Of a stretch of 64,000 nucleotides of DNA, positions 25,199-33,746 are shown in pieces. Where the stretch lies: assembly GCF_902813185.1 (NCBI RefSeq), contig NZ_LR778301.1, positions 372,001 to 436,000 of the forward strand, written 5' to 3'. A program made the translations under genes and the position numbers. How positions within the stretch are numbered: the stretch's first letter is position 1; each line of letters begins with the position of its first letter. Source of the stretch: Denitratisoma oestradiolicum (GTDB taxonomy: Bacteria; Pseudomonadota; Gammaproteobacteria; Burkholderiales; Rhodocyclaceae). The notes beneath the pieces were generated by a model. It searched no databases. It was not told where the DNA came from and saw only the letters and a list, made by a program, of their open reading frames with translations.

Positions 25199-25456
25199 AT
25201 GCCCCGGGTCCTGATGTATTCCACTGCGGTGTGCCCCTATTGCGTGCGGGCCGAGCAGTTGCTGCGCCGCAAGGGAGTGAGCGAGATCGAAAAGGTCCGG
25301 GTGGACCTGGAGCCAGCCCGGCGCGAGGAAATGATGGAACGCACCGGTCGTCGCACCGTGCCCCAGATTTTTATCGACGATTTCCACGTGGGAGGCTGCG
25401 ACGACCTCTACGAGCTGGACCATCAGGGCCGGCTCGACGCCCTGCTCAAGCCCTAG
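25199..25456 (+). CDS. grxC: Glutaredoxin 3
   Basis: An 85-residue glutaredoxin with the dithiol site C12-P-Y-C15, the conserved TVPQIFIDDFHVGGCDDL segment (cis-Pro and GG-C-D-D-L) and a C-terminal helix. It reduces protein disulfides or glutathionylated cysteines with glutathione. The ATG at 25199 is chosen by family length; the longer frame starts inside the rhodanese gene. The position between rhodanese and secB is common in Betaproteobacteria. Confidence 0.94.
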   Translation: MPRVLMYSTAVCPYCVRAEQLLRRKGVSEIEKVRVDLEPARREEMMERTGRRTVPQIFIDDFHVGGCDDLYELDHQGRLDALLKP

Positions 25457-25512
25457 CGGGTACAATGCCCCACCCTTTTTGCAGTTCCACTTCAACCTGA
25501 GCCGATTCCATC

Positions 25513-25983
25513 ATGAGTGAACAGCAGCAACCCAGCTTCAACATCGAGAAGATTTTCGTCAAGGACCTGTCCCTGGAAGTGCCCAACGCGCCCCAGATTT
25601 TCCTCGACAACCAGATGCCGGAAATCCAGATCCAGTTGCAGACCCGGGCCGCCGACATTGGCGACGGCTACTATGAGTCGGTACTGACGGTCACCGTCAC
25701 CGCCAAGCACGAGGAAAAGACCTATTTCCTGGTGGAAGCGGGCCAGGCCGGCATCTTCCAGATCCGTAACATCCCGGCCCAGGACATGGACCCGTTGCTG
25801 GGCATCGCCTGCCCCAACATTCTGTTCCCCTATGTGCGCGAGACCATCTCCGACGCCGTGGGCCGTGCCGGCTTTCCGCCCGTGCTGCTGGCGCCGGTGA
25901 ATTTCGAGGCCATGTATCAGCAGCGCATGATGGCCGAGGCCCAGCAGAAGGAGCAGGGGCCCCACGAGGTTCCGATTCAGTAA
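25513..25983 (+). CDS. secB: Protein-export chaperone SecB
   Basis: A 156-residue acidic protein matching SecB throughout: [26 protein letters not shown]-type strand [22 protein letters not shown], and [41 protein letters not shown]. It binds unfolded preproteins and passes them to SecA. The placement after grxC and before gpsA is the conserved Proteobacterial order (grxC-secB-gpsA). The ATG at 25513 follows a weak site. Only five bases separate it from the SH3 gene. Confidence 0.96.
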
Positions 25984-25987
25984 GGCT

Positions 25988-26425
25988 ATGCATCCAGGTC
26001 GCTGTCTTGCGCTGCTGCTCGGGTTGATCACGCTGCCGGCCCTGGCCCTCGACTTCCGTTCCGTGGCCGAGCCGGCCGTGCTCTACGACGGGCCGGCCGC
26101 CACGAGCAAGCGCCTCCATGTGATCGCGCGCGCCACCCCTGTGGAAGTGGTGATCAGCAACGAGGGCTGGAGCAAGGTGCGGGATAGCAAGGGCGACCTG
26201 ATCTGGATCGAGACCCGTTTCCTGTCCCCCCGCCGCACCGTGATGGTTCGGGCCGAGCGGGCCCAGATTCGGGAGCAGGCCGAGGACAAGGCGGCCCTGG
26301 TGTTCGAGGCCGAGAAGGACGTGGTGTTCGAGTTGCTGGAAACCGCGCCTCCAGGCTGGGCCAGGGTCAAGCACCGGAGCGGTCAGTCGGGCTATGTCCG
26401 CGCCCTTCAGGTCTGGGGCCTCTGA
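25988..26425 (+). CDS. Secreted SH3-domain protein
   Basis: A 145-residue protein with a signal peptide ([14 protein letters not shown], cleavage before LDFR) and two bacterial SH3-like halves: residues about 25-80 ([41 protein letters not shown]) and 85-140 ([41 protein letters not shown]). Such domains bind peptidoglycan or act as protein scaffolds in the periplasm. It is inserted between secB and gpsA, five bases after secB, and its end lies 17 bases before gpsA, implying one transcript. Function beyond wall binding is unknown. Confidence 0.82.
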
Positions 26426-26441
26426 GCCTCTGCCTCCCACC

Positions 26442-27419
26442 ATGAAAATTGCCGTATTGGGTGCCGGTGCCTGGGGCACGGCCCTGGCGATTTCCCTGGC
26501 CGCCCGGCACCGGGTCACCCTCTGGTCCCGAGATTCCGCTCAGGTGGCGGCCATGGCCGCCATCCGGGAGAACCGGCACTATCTGCCCGGCTGCCCCCTG
26601 CCCGAAGGGCTTGCCCCGAGCGCTGATTTCGAATCGGCCCTACAGGCCGATGTCGCTCTGGTGGTCACCCCTCTGGCAGGCCTGCGGGAGACCTTGGCGC
26701 GACTGGCCCGCGCCCCCGTTCCGCCGCCTTTTCTCTGGGCCTGCAAGGGCCTGGAAGCCGGGACCGGACTGCTGCCCCATCAGGTGGTGGCGGAAGTCGG
26801 GCCGGGCCTGCAAAGCGGGGTGCTGACCGGTCCCAGCTTCGCCGAGGAAGTGGCCCGAGGCCTGCCTGCCGCCGTCACCATCGCCGCCGCCGATGGCGCC
26901 TTTGCCCGGGATATCGCCCAGGCCCTCAACAGCGAGCGTCTGCGGCTCTATGCCAATGACGACCTGGTGGGCGCGGAAGTGGGCGGCGCGGTGAAGAACG
27001 TGCTTGCCATCGCCTGCGGCATCAGCGACGGTCTGGGCCTGGGCCTCAATGCACGGGCCGCCCTGGTAACCCGGGGCCTGGCGGAGATCACCCGTTTTGG
27101 ACTGGCCCTGGGCGCCCGCCGTGAAACCTTCATGGGCCTGGCGGGCATGGGCGACCTGATCCTCACCTGCACCGGTGATCTGTCCCGCAACCGCCGGGTC
27201 GGCCTGGCCCTGGCCGGGGGCGATGCCCTGGAGGCGATCACCCGCAATCTGGGGCATGTGGCCGAAGGCGTATCCACGGCCCGGGAAGTGGCACGCCGGG
27301 CGCGGGCGCTGGAAGTGGATATGCCCATCACCGACGCTGTTTGCGCCGTGCTGGAGGGGCAACTCACGCCTGCCGCCGCCGTGGCCGCCCTGATGGCCCG
27401 GGAGCCGAAGGCGGAGTAG
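26442..27419 (+). CDS. gpsA: Glycerol-3-phosphate dehydrogenase [NAD(P)+]
   Basis: A 325-residue enzyme with N-terminal GAGAWGTAL dinucleotide loop, the [16 protein letters not shown] segment, catalytic Lys in [18 protein letters not shown] and the C-terminal [29 protein letters not shown] motif. It makes sn-glycerol 3-phosphate for phospholipid synthesis. The ATG at 26442 starts directly at the Rossmann strand; the frame from 26394 overlaps the SH3 gene. The stop codon abuts the stop codon of the convergent trmL gene with no spacer. Confidence 0.95.
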
Positions 27420-27884
27420 TCAGGCGCCCCCGGCGAAGTCGTTCTGGCGCCAGGCTTCGAAGACCAGGATGGCGACCGTGTTTGACAGGTTGATGCTGCG
27501 GTTGCCCGGCACCATGGGCAGACGCAGGCGCTGTGCGCTTGGTATTTCTGCCAGCACGGCTTCCGGCAGACCGCTGGTTTCCGGCCCGAAAAGGAAAACG
27601 TCTCCTGGTTGGTAGGCCACGCTGTCGTGGCGAATACGTCCCCGGGTGCTGAGGGCGAAAATGCGCCGGCCGGCCAGGGTGCTCAGGCAGTCCGTCCAGT
27701 TCTCATGAACCACAACCTCCGCCAGTTCCGCGTAATCCATGCCGGCACGGCGCACCGCTGCCTCCGTGATGCTGAAACCCAGGGGCTTGACCAGGTTCAG
27801 GCGGCAACCGCTATTGGCGGCGAGGCGCAGGATATTTCCGGTATTGGGGGGGATTTCCGGCTGATATAGAACAATGTCGAACAT
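27420..27884 (-). CDS. trmL: tRNA (cytidine/uridine-2'-O-)-methyltransferase TrmL
   Basis: A 154-residue SPOUT methyltransferase: QPEIPPNTGNILRLAANSGCRLNLVKPLGF at the start, FLFGPETSGLP (SAM-binding knot) and IPMVPGNRSINLSNTVAILVFEAWRQ (written here as LRLPMVPGNRSINLSN) at the end. It methylates the ribose of the wobble base in tRNA-Leu isoacceptors. Length matches E. coli TrmL (157). It is convergent with gpsA and has 57 bases to the divergent mshE start, so a promoter for both must lie in that short gap. Confidence 0.94.
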   Translation of the reverse strand: MFDIVLYQPEIPPNTGNILRLAANSGCRLNLVKPLGFSITEAAVRRAGMDYAELAEVVVHENWTDCLSTLAGRRIFALSTRGRIRHDSVAYQPGDVFLFGPETSGLPEAVLAEIPSAQRLRLPMVPGNRSINLSNTVAILVFEAWRQNDFAGGA

Positions 27885-27941
27885 ATTTCGGGAGTAGGCT
27901 CAGGCGGCAAACTGGACCCGGATATTAACTGGAGTGATGGC

Positions 27942-29648
27942 ATGGCACGCCCGGAAAAAGTGCGCCTTGGTGATCTGCTGATTCAACAGGGCCTATTGAC
28001 GGATGAGCAGCTCAAGCTGGCCCTGGAGGAGCAGAAACGCTCCGGCCGCAAGCTGGGCCGGATTTTCGTCGAAAGCGGCTATGTCACCGAGGAGGGCATC
28101 GCCCGGGCACTGGCGCGCCAGCTTCAGGTCGAGTTCGTGGATCTGCGCAGCTTCCATCTCAAGCCCGAGCTGATCAAGCTGCTGCCGGAGGCTCAGGCCC
28201 GCCGTTACCGGGCACTGGTGCTGGACGAGCGGGCCGGCCTGTTGCGGGTGGGCCTGTCGGACCCCACCGATCTGGCAGTGTTCGACGAGATTTCCCGGGT
28301 CCTGCGGCGCGACGTCGAACTGGCGGTGGTGACCGAGAGTCAGTTGATGCCGCTGCTGGATCGGGTGTACAAGCGCACCGAGGAAATCTCCGGCCTGGCC
28401 AAGGAACTGACCCAGGAAATGGGTGACATTCCGGTGGAGTTCGGCGCCGCACTGGGCATCACCCCGGGGTCCGAGGATGCGCCGGTGGTCAAGCTGTTGC
28501 AGACGGTGTTCGAAGAGGCCCTGCGCTCCCGCGCCTCCGACATTCACATCGAGCCCCAGGAAAAGTCGGTGGTGATCCGCTTCCGTATCGATGGCGTGCT
28601 CCATGTGCAGACCGAGGCCGACAGCAAGATATCCACGGCCCTGGTGCTGCGTCTCAAGCTGATGTCGGGCCTGGACATCTCGGAAAAGCGCCTGCCCCAG
28701 GACGGTCGTTTCAATATCAAGATTCGCGGCCAGAACGTGGATGTGCGGATTTCCACCATGCCCGTCCAGCATGGCGAGTCGGTGGTGATGCGGCTCCTGG
28801 CCCAGAACACCGGCTTGCTGGAACTGGACAGTCTGTACATGCCGCAGCGGGTGCGGGATCGTTTTCACCATGCCATCAGCCGGCCCTCGGGCATTGTGCT
28901 GGTGACCGGCCCCACCGGCTCCGGCAAGACCACCACCCTCTATGCGGCCCTGAACGAGCTCAACACGCCGGAGAAGAAGATCATCACTGTCGAGGATCCG
29001 GTGGAATACCGTCTGCCGGGACTCAATCAGGTGCAGGTCCACGAGAAGATCGACCTGACCTTCACCCGGGTGCTGCGCACCGCCCTGCGGCAGGATCCGG
29101 ACATCATCCTGATTGGTGAAATGCGCGACCAGGAAACGGCGGAAATCGGTATGCGAGCCGCCATGACCGGCCATCTGGTGCTGTCTACCCTGCATACCAA
29201 CGACGCCCTGTCTACGCCCATCCGCCTGCTGGACATGGGGGTGCCCCGCTACATGGTGGCCCTGTCCATTCAGATGGTGCTGGCCCAGCGCCTGGTGCGG
29301 GTGATCTGCGAAAATTGCGCCACGGATTATCAGCCCGAGCCCCATGAGCGCGAATGGTTACGCTACGAGCTGGGGGATCGGGTGGACAAGTTCAAGTACC
29401 GGATCGGCCTGGGCTGCGCCCATTGCGCCAACACCGGTTACCAAGGGCGCCAGGCCGTCTACGAGTTTCTGGAAATGACCAACGCCCTGGTGGAAGCTGC
29501 CAATCACGGCGACCCGAGCGAGTTCATGGCTGTGGGGCGGGAACAGATGGCAGGCCACACCCTGCGCCGCGATGCCGTGCGCCTGGTGGTCAATGGCCGC
29601 ACTACCGTCGAGGAAGCGATGCGCATTGCAACGCAATTGGAGGAGTAG
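27942..29648 (+). CDS. mshE: MSHA pilus assembly ATPase with c-di-GMP-binding N-domain
   Basis: A 568-residue GspE/PilB-type motor. The N-terminus holds two MshEN repeats, RLGDLLIQQGLL (Arg8-Leu9-Gly10) and KLGRIFVESGYV (Lys37-Leu38-Gly39), the fold that binds c-di-GMP in Vibrio MshE. Then come an Asp-box-rich linker, Walker A G323-P-T-G-S-G-K329-T, Walker B region ILIGEMRDQETAEIGM, and the zinc-type CENC...CAHC pair near the C-terminus. It powers pilus extension at the inner membrane. This is the first gene of the msh block. Arg-to-Lys in the second repeat is conservative and may alter affinity. Confidence 0.93.
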   Translation: MARPEKVRLGDLLIQQGLLTDEQLKLALEEQKRSGRKLGRIFVESGYVTEEGIARALARQLQVEFVDLRSFHLKPELIKLLPEAQARRYRALVLDERAGLLRVGLSDPTDLAVFDEISRVLRRDVELAVVTESQLMPLLDRVYKRTEEISGLAKELTQEMGDIPVEFGAALGITPGSEDAPVVKLLQTVFEEALRSRASDIHIEPQEKSVVIRFRIDGVLHVQTEADSKISTALVLRLKLMSGLDISEKRLPQDGRFNIKIRGQNVDVRISTMPVQHGESVVMRLLAQNTGLLELDSLYMPQRVRDRFHHAISRPSGIVLVTGPTGSGKTTTLYAALNELNTPEKKIITVEDPVEYRLPGLNQVQVHEKIDLTFTRVLRTALRQDPDIILIGEMRDQETAEIGMRAAMTGHLVLSTLHTNDALSTPIRLLDMGVPRYMVALSIQMVLAQRLVRVICENCATDYQPEPHEREWLRYELGDRVDKFKYRIGLGCAHCANTGYQGRQAVYEFLEMTNALVEAANHGDPSEFMAVGREQMAGHTLRRDAVRLVVNGRTTVEEAMRIATQLEE

Positions 29649-29649
29649 G

Positions 29650-30882
29650 GTGCCTGCCTTTGCTTATCGCGGAAGAGACGCCACCGGTGCGGTGGTCCAG
29701 GGTGTGCTGGAGGGCGCCACGGCGGCGGCGGTGGCCGATCTGCTGTTCGGCAGCGGGGTGACGCCCCTGGAGATCAAGCTGGCGCCGACGGGAGGATCAA
29801 AGCAGGCAACGGCCGTCAGGATCTTCGATCTCTTTGCTGACAAGATTCAGCATGTGGACATTCTGTTGTTCACCCGCCAGCTCTATACCCTCCTCAAGGC
29901 CGGAGTACCCATCATGCGGGCACTCACCGGCTTGCAGGAGTCGAGCCAGAACCAGGCCATGCGGGATACCCTGGGCCAGGTCCGTGAAAGCCTGGATACC
30001 GGGCGGGAACTGTCTGTTTCCCTGGCCCGCCACCCGAAGGTATTTACCCCCTTCTATCTCGCCATGGTGCGGGTGGGGGAAATGACCGGCCGGTTGGAGG
30101 AAATCTTCCTGCGCCTCTTCGATCACATGGAGTTCGAGCGCTTCATGCGGGAACAGGTGAAGTCGGCCCTGCGCTATCCCAGCTTCGTGGTGGCCGCCAT
30201 GGTAATCGCCATGTTCGTGGTCAACATCTGGGTGATCCCGGCCTTCGCCAATGTGTTCAAGGGTTTCGGCGCCGAATTGCCTCTGATGACCCGCATCCTG
30301 ATCGGTTTTTCCGATTTCATGGTGGCCTGGTGGCATGTCCTGATCGCCGCCCTGGTCGGCGCCGCCTTCGCCTTCCGGGCCTGGGTGGGCACGCCGGCGG
30401 GGCGCCATCAATGGGACAAGATCAAGATGCGCATTCCCATTGCCGGCAAGATCGTGCGCAAGGCCACCCTGGCCCGCTTCGCCCGCAGCTTTGCCCTGGC
30501 CTCCCGCTCCGGGGTGCCCATCATTCAGGCCCTGACCACTGTCTCCCAGACCGTGGATAACGCCTACATCGCCGACAAGATCGAGAGAATGCGCGACAAC
30601 GTGGAACGGGGGGAGTCCATTCTCCGTTCCGCCATCGGTACAGGCGTGTTTACCCCGGTCGTGTTGCAGATGATCGCCGTGGGGGAGGAGTCCGGCTCCC
30701 TGGACGAGATGATGGAAGAAGTGGCGGGCATGTACCAGAGCGAGGTGGAATACGAGCTCAAGACCCTGTCCCAGCAGATCGAGCCCATCCTGATCGTGAT
30801 GCTGGGTGCCATGGTGTTGGTGCTGGCCCTGGGCATCTTCCTGCCCCTGTGGGATCTGGGGCGGGTGGCGATGAAGCGGTGA
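29650..30882 (+). CDS. mshG: MSHA inner-membrane platform protein, GspF/PilC family
   Basis: A 410-residue protein with the PAFAYRGRDATG start typical of PilC/GspF and two tandem T2SSF domains (LLFTRQLYTLLKAGVPIMRAL and ARFARSFALASRSGVPIIQAL), each followed by membrane helices (VVAAMVIAMFVVNIWVIPAF; ILIVMLGAMVLVLALGIF). It anchors the motor and guides pilin assembly. The start is GTG at 29650, right after mshE, with GGAGGAG overlapping the mshE end; the longer frame at 29572 lies inside mshE. The TGA overlaps the GTG of the next gene. Confidence 0.92.
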   Translation: MPAFAYRGRDATGAVVQGVLEGATAAAVADLLFGSGVTPLEIKLAPTGGSKQATAVRIFDLFADKIQHVDILLFTRQLYTLLKAGVPIMRALTGLQESSQNQAMRDTLGQVRESLDTGRELSVSLARHPKVFTPFYLAMVRVGEMTGRLEEIFLRLFDHMEFERFMREQVKSALRYPSFVVAAMVIAMFVVNIWVIPAFANVFKGFGAELPLMTRILIGFSDFMVAWWHVLIAALVGAAFAFRAWVGTPAGRHQWDKIKMRIPIAGKIVRKATLARFARSFALASRSGVPIIQALTTVSQTVDNAYIADKIERMRDNVERGESILRSAIGTGVFTPVVLQMIAVGEESGSLDEMMEEVAGMYQSEVEYELKTLSQQIEPILIVMLGAMVLVLALGIFLPLWDLGRVAMKR

Positions 30883-31352
30883 ACACCCTGGCCACCGCCG
30901 GGCGGCAGGCCGGCATCAGCAAGTTCGAGTTTGCGGTCATCGTCACCCTGGTGGGTTTGCTCTCCCTGTCACTGAACACTCGGCTGAAGGCCCTGGAAGA
31001 GGAAGGGGAACGGACAGAAGTGGAACTCACCGTCCGCAATATGCGGGTGGGCCTGCAACTGGCCATCGGCGAGCGCATCATGCGGGGGGAGGAGTCTCGT
31101 CTGGCGGAACTGGTGGGGGCCAATCCTGTCTCCTTTCTGGGCCACGTGCCGCGCCACTATATGGAAGGCGACGGCAGCGGTGCGGCGCCGGGGGTCTGGT
31201 GGTTCGATCCGGATAGCCGTGCCCTGGGCTATCGACCCCGTCAGCCCGAGGCTTTCGCGGGGATGGCGATGTTCCGTTGGCAGGTCCGGGCCAAAGGAGA
31301 GTTGGGCGGCAAGGTCGTGGGCCTGCGATTGGAGCGGATAGCGCCGAATTAA
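30879..31352 (+). CDS. mshF: Minor prepilin-like MSHA protein (MshF position)
   Basis: A 157-residue protein beginning with a GTG at 30879 that overlaps the mshG stop (GTGA). The N-terminus reads G-I-S-K-F-E-F-A-V-I-V-T-L-V-G-L-L, a type IV prepilin-like site with Ile instead of Phe/Met at +1 and Glu at +5, followed by the hydrophobic helix and a coiled coil. The C-terminal half has a Trp-Trp containing region (GVWWFDPDSRALGYRP). Position after mshG matches mshF of Vibrio. Whether PilD-type peptidase cleaves it is unclear because of the +1 change. Confidence 0.75.
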   Translation: MNTLATAGRQAGISKFEFAVIVTLVGLLSLSLNTRLKALEEEGERTEVELTVRNMRVGLQLAIGERIMRGEESRLAELVGANPVSFLGHVPRHYMEGDGSGAAPGVWWFDPDSRALGYRPRQPEAFAGMAMFRWQVRAKGELGGKVVGLRLERIAPN

Positions 31353-31447
31353 AGGTGAAATATGCCCAAGAGCAGGGCCTAAGCCCTGAAGGGCGCATGG
31401 TAACTTCTGCCGGATAAAGGGGGATTCCCCGGAGGGCAGCGCGGAAT

Positions 31448-31957
31448 ATGGGGCTTAACAGGCAGGCGGGCTTTACCTTGATCGAACTGGTGATCGTCAT
31501 CACCATCATCGGCATCCTGGCCGCCGTGGCTCTGCCGCGGCTGATCGACGCCCAGCGCGATGCCCGCATCGCCAAGGCCAACGCCATCTACGGCTCCCTG
31601 CGCTCCGCCGCCGCTCTGGCCCGTTCCCGCTGTGAACTGGATGTCTCGGGTGTGGCGCCCAGCCTGACGGGAGTGAATTGCGCCTCCAATCCCCCCTTCG
31701 TCAATATGGATGGCGCCCAGGTCAAGATCGCCAACCGTTATCCGGCCGCCACTTCCGACGGCATCGAGTCGGCGGCCCAGCTCAACCTGCAGGCGGATGG
31801 CCTGACGGCCTCCTCCAGCGGCAGCGGCACCCCCACCCGCCATTTCGACGTGGCCGGCGGCACGGTACCGAACTGCCGCATCAGTTACCAGGAGGCCTCT
31901 TTGTCAGGAACGCTGATTGTGGCCCCCGTGATCAGTGTCATCATCAGCGGCTGTTAA
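31448..31957 (+). CDS. mshB: MSHA prepilin (MshB/MshA-like)
   Basis: A 169-residue type IV prepilin: short basic leader MGLNRQAG, cleavage before FTLIELVIVITIIGILAAVALPRL, then ARIAKANAIYGSLRSAAALA. Cys residues near the C-terminus (Cys62, Cys78 area and CRISYQE to the last Cys) probably form the pilin disulfide loop. It is longer and more GC-rich than the next prepilin gene. In Vibrio, mshB precedes mshA, which is why this one is labelled mshB; it could equally be the structural subunit. GGAGGG lies about 15 bases upstream of the ATG. Confidence 0.83.
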   Translation: MGLNRQAGFTLIELVIVITIIGILAAVALPRLIDAQRDARIAKANAIYGSLRSAAALARSRCELDVSGVAPSLTGVNCASNPPFVNMDGAQVKIANRYPAATSDGIESAAQLNLQADGLTASSSGSGTPTRHFDVAGGTVPNCRISYQEASLSGTLIVAPVISVIISGC

Positions 31958-32002
31958 TCGGATTATCATTTTCATATATCTTTAGGCGTAAGGAGAAACA
32001 CA

Positions 32003-32401
32003 ATGCAAATTCCACGAAATGAAAAAGGTTTCACCCTGATCGAACTGGTCGTGGTGATCGTGATCCTGGGCATTCTGGCGGCAACGGCGTTGCCGATGTT
32101 TATTGATTTGCGGACGGATGCGGCTGATGCCGCGACGGATGGCGTGGCCGGTGCATTGAGCAGTGCCTCCGCTGTGAATTATGCGGGCAGATTGGCGAAT
32201 GGAGCACTCGGAGTCGCCATTGATAATGCGACTAACGTCTGCACAAATGCCATTCTCACTACCTTGCTGAACGGAGGAATACCAACCGGTTACACAATTT
32301 CCGGCACGTTGGCCTGCGGTACCGCTGGGACCACTGGGCCTTGCACGGTAACTGGACCACAATCTCAGACTGCAACGGCGACCATAACCTGTACGGGTTG
32401 A
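32003..32401 (+). CDS. mshA: MSHA prepilin, probable major pilin
   Basis: A 132-residue prepilin with leader MQIPRNEKG, FTLIELVVVIVILGILAATALPMF and an Ala-rich helix (DAADAATDGVAGALSSASAVN) followed by a disulfide-type Cys pair. AGGAG sits close before the ATG, the best ribosome site of the pilin genes. The gene is less GC-rich than neighbours, with many Ala/Thr/Gly codons ending in A or T, suggestive of different history. A hairpin follows about 70 bases downstream. Strong translation signals and the downstream hairpin favour it as the major subunit. Confidence 0.85.
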   Translation: MQIPRNEKGFTLIELVVVIVILGILAATALPMFIDLRTDAADAATDGVAGALSSASAVNYAGRLANGALGVAIDNATNVCTNAILTTLLNGGIPTGYTISGTLACGTAGTTGPCTVTGPQSQTATATITCTG

Positions 32402-32470
32402 TCGGGAACGAAAGCTGGGAGGGGGCAGATCGGGTTCTGCCTCGGTATATTCGGCAAGGGGCACAACCCC

Positions 32471-32492
32471 AAGGGCGGCTCCGGTCGCCCTT
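32471..32492 (+). terminator. Hairpin downstream of mshA
   Basis: AAGGGCG pairs with CGCCCTT around an eight-base loop, followed by GTCGTTTCTGG. It resembles a leaky terminator or 3' stability hairpin that would make the pilin message more abundant than the downstream minor-pilin message. Confidence 0.45.
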
Positions 32493-32557
32493 GTCGTTTC
32501 TGGCATGGCTGTCGGAAGGCGGGCTGACTGCATGGCAACCCTTTCCACCACCGGAGC

Positions 32558-33085
32558 ATGGCGTTGCGGTTAATCGCGGATAAACACACCAATGTGGCTT
32601 GGATGGAAGCTTGCCGCGGCTTTACCCTGGTGGAGCTGGTGGTGACCATGATCGTCATCGGCATCCTGGCGGTCTTCGCCACCGGGCGCCTGGACTTTGC
32701 CACCACCTTCGATCAACGCGGCGTCCGTGACAAGCTGGTGGCGGCGTTGCAATATGCCCGCATGTCGGCCGTGGCCCAGCGGCGCCATGTCTGCGTCAGG
32801 ATCAATGCCGGTGAGTTGGCCCTTTTCGTCAATACCGCGCCGCCGGAAAGCGTTGCTCCGGTTTTCGGAGCTGACTGCAATTACGCTACCCCCCTGAATC
32901 TGCCCGCACCGGATCGGGACTGTGGCGCAGGCAACCTGGTTTGCTCCCGGGCCGGTGCCACTCTTGGGGGCGGCGGCAATTTTGTCTTCGATGCCCAGGG
33001 GCGGGCGCTGACCAATACCCTGACCTTCACCGTTACCGGCCAGCCCGACGTGACGGTGGAAGGGGAGACCGGCTATGTGCGCTAG
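32558..33085 (+). CDS. mshC: MSHA minor prepilin MshC
   Basis: A 175-residue prepilin of the FimT/MshC type: leader ending ACRG, then FTLVELVVTMIVIGILAVFATGRLDF. The downstream KLVAALQYARMSAVAQRRHVCVRI segment is typical of minor pseudopilins. The start is uncertain: ATG at 32558 gives a 20-residue leader; ATG at 32603 gives a normal five-residue leader (MEACRG). Neither has a clear ribosome site. The end overlaps the start of mshD by eleven bases. Confidence 0.85.
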   Translation: MALRLIADKHTNVAWMEACRGFTLVELVVTMIVIGILAVFATGRLDFATTFDQRGVRDKLVAALQYARMSAVAQRRHVCVRINAGELALFVNTAPPESVAPVFGADCNYATPLNLPAPDRDCGAGNLVCSRAGATLGGGGNFVFDAQGRALTNTLTFTVTGQPDVTVEGETGYVR

Positions 33086-33746
33086 CCGACCCGGCGGGCG
33101 TGGATCGAGGCGGTTCTGCTCCCACGCGAGAGGGGAGGGGCGCTGCCGCGGCATGACGCTGATCGAGCTGGTGGTGTTCATCGTCATCGTCAGCGTCGGT
33201 GTGGTCGGGATGCTTTCGGTGCTGAACATCGCCGTTTTTAACAGCGCCGACCCCATGGTGCGCAAGCAGTTGCTGTCCATCGCCGAGGCCCTGCTGGAGG
33301 AAGTGGAGATGCAGCCTTTCACCTATTGCGATCAGAGCGATGGCAACTGGGCCACGGCCACGGCGGCTACCACGGCGGGGGGCTGCGCTGTCTTCGAATC
33401 CCTGGGCGCGGAAGCTGGACAGCAACGGGTTCCGCCGGACCCCGCCAACCGTTTTAATCATGTCACCGACTATCACGACCTTTCCCTGGCACCGCCCATC
33501 AGCGACATCAACGGCAATGCGGCCACCGCGCCGGAGGGTTACTCGGCCAACATCACCGTGGTGCCGGAGGCCCTGGGGGGTATCGCTTCCGCCGATTGTG
33601 GCGCAGCCAACGACTGTTCGGCGATGAACGTCGTGCGGATTCGGGTGGAGGTTTGCCGGGCCACCGCCTGTCCCAGCGCCATTGGCGACAGTATCGTGCT
33701 GGAGGGGTACCGGGCACGGGCCTGGCCCAATGATTTGCCATGGTGA
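33075..33746 (+). CDS. mshD: MSHA minor prepilin MshD
   Basis: A 223-residue PilV/MshD-type prepilin. A long Arg-rich leader of about 26 residues precedes MTLIELVVFIVIVSVGVVGMLSVLNIAV (Met at +1 instead of Phe). ADPMVRKQLLSIAEALLEEVEMQPF is the family signature. The basic leader is longer than usual and an internal start is possible. The ATG overlaps the mshC end and the stop overlaps mshO by seven bases, so translation is coupled. Confidence 0.86.
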   Translation: MCASRPGGRGSRRFCSHARGEGRCRGMTLIELVVFIVIVSVGVVGMLSVLNIAVFNSADPMVRKQLLSIAEALLEEVEMQPFTYCDQSDGNWATATAATTAGGCAVFESLGAEAGQQRVPPDPANRFNHVTDYHDLSLAPPISDINGNAATAPEGYSANITVVPEALGGIASADCGAANDCSAMNVVRIRVEVCRATACPSAIGDSIVLEGYRARAWPNDLPW

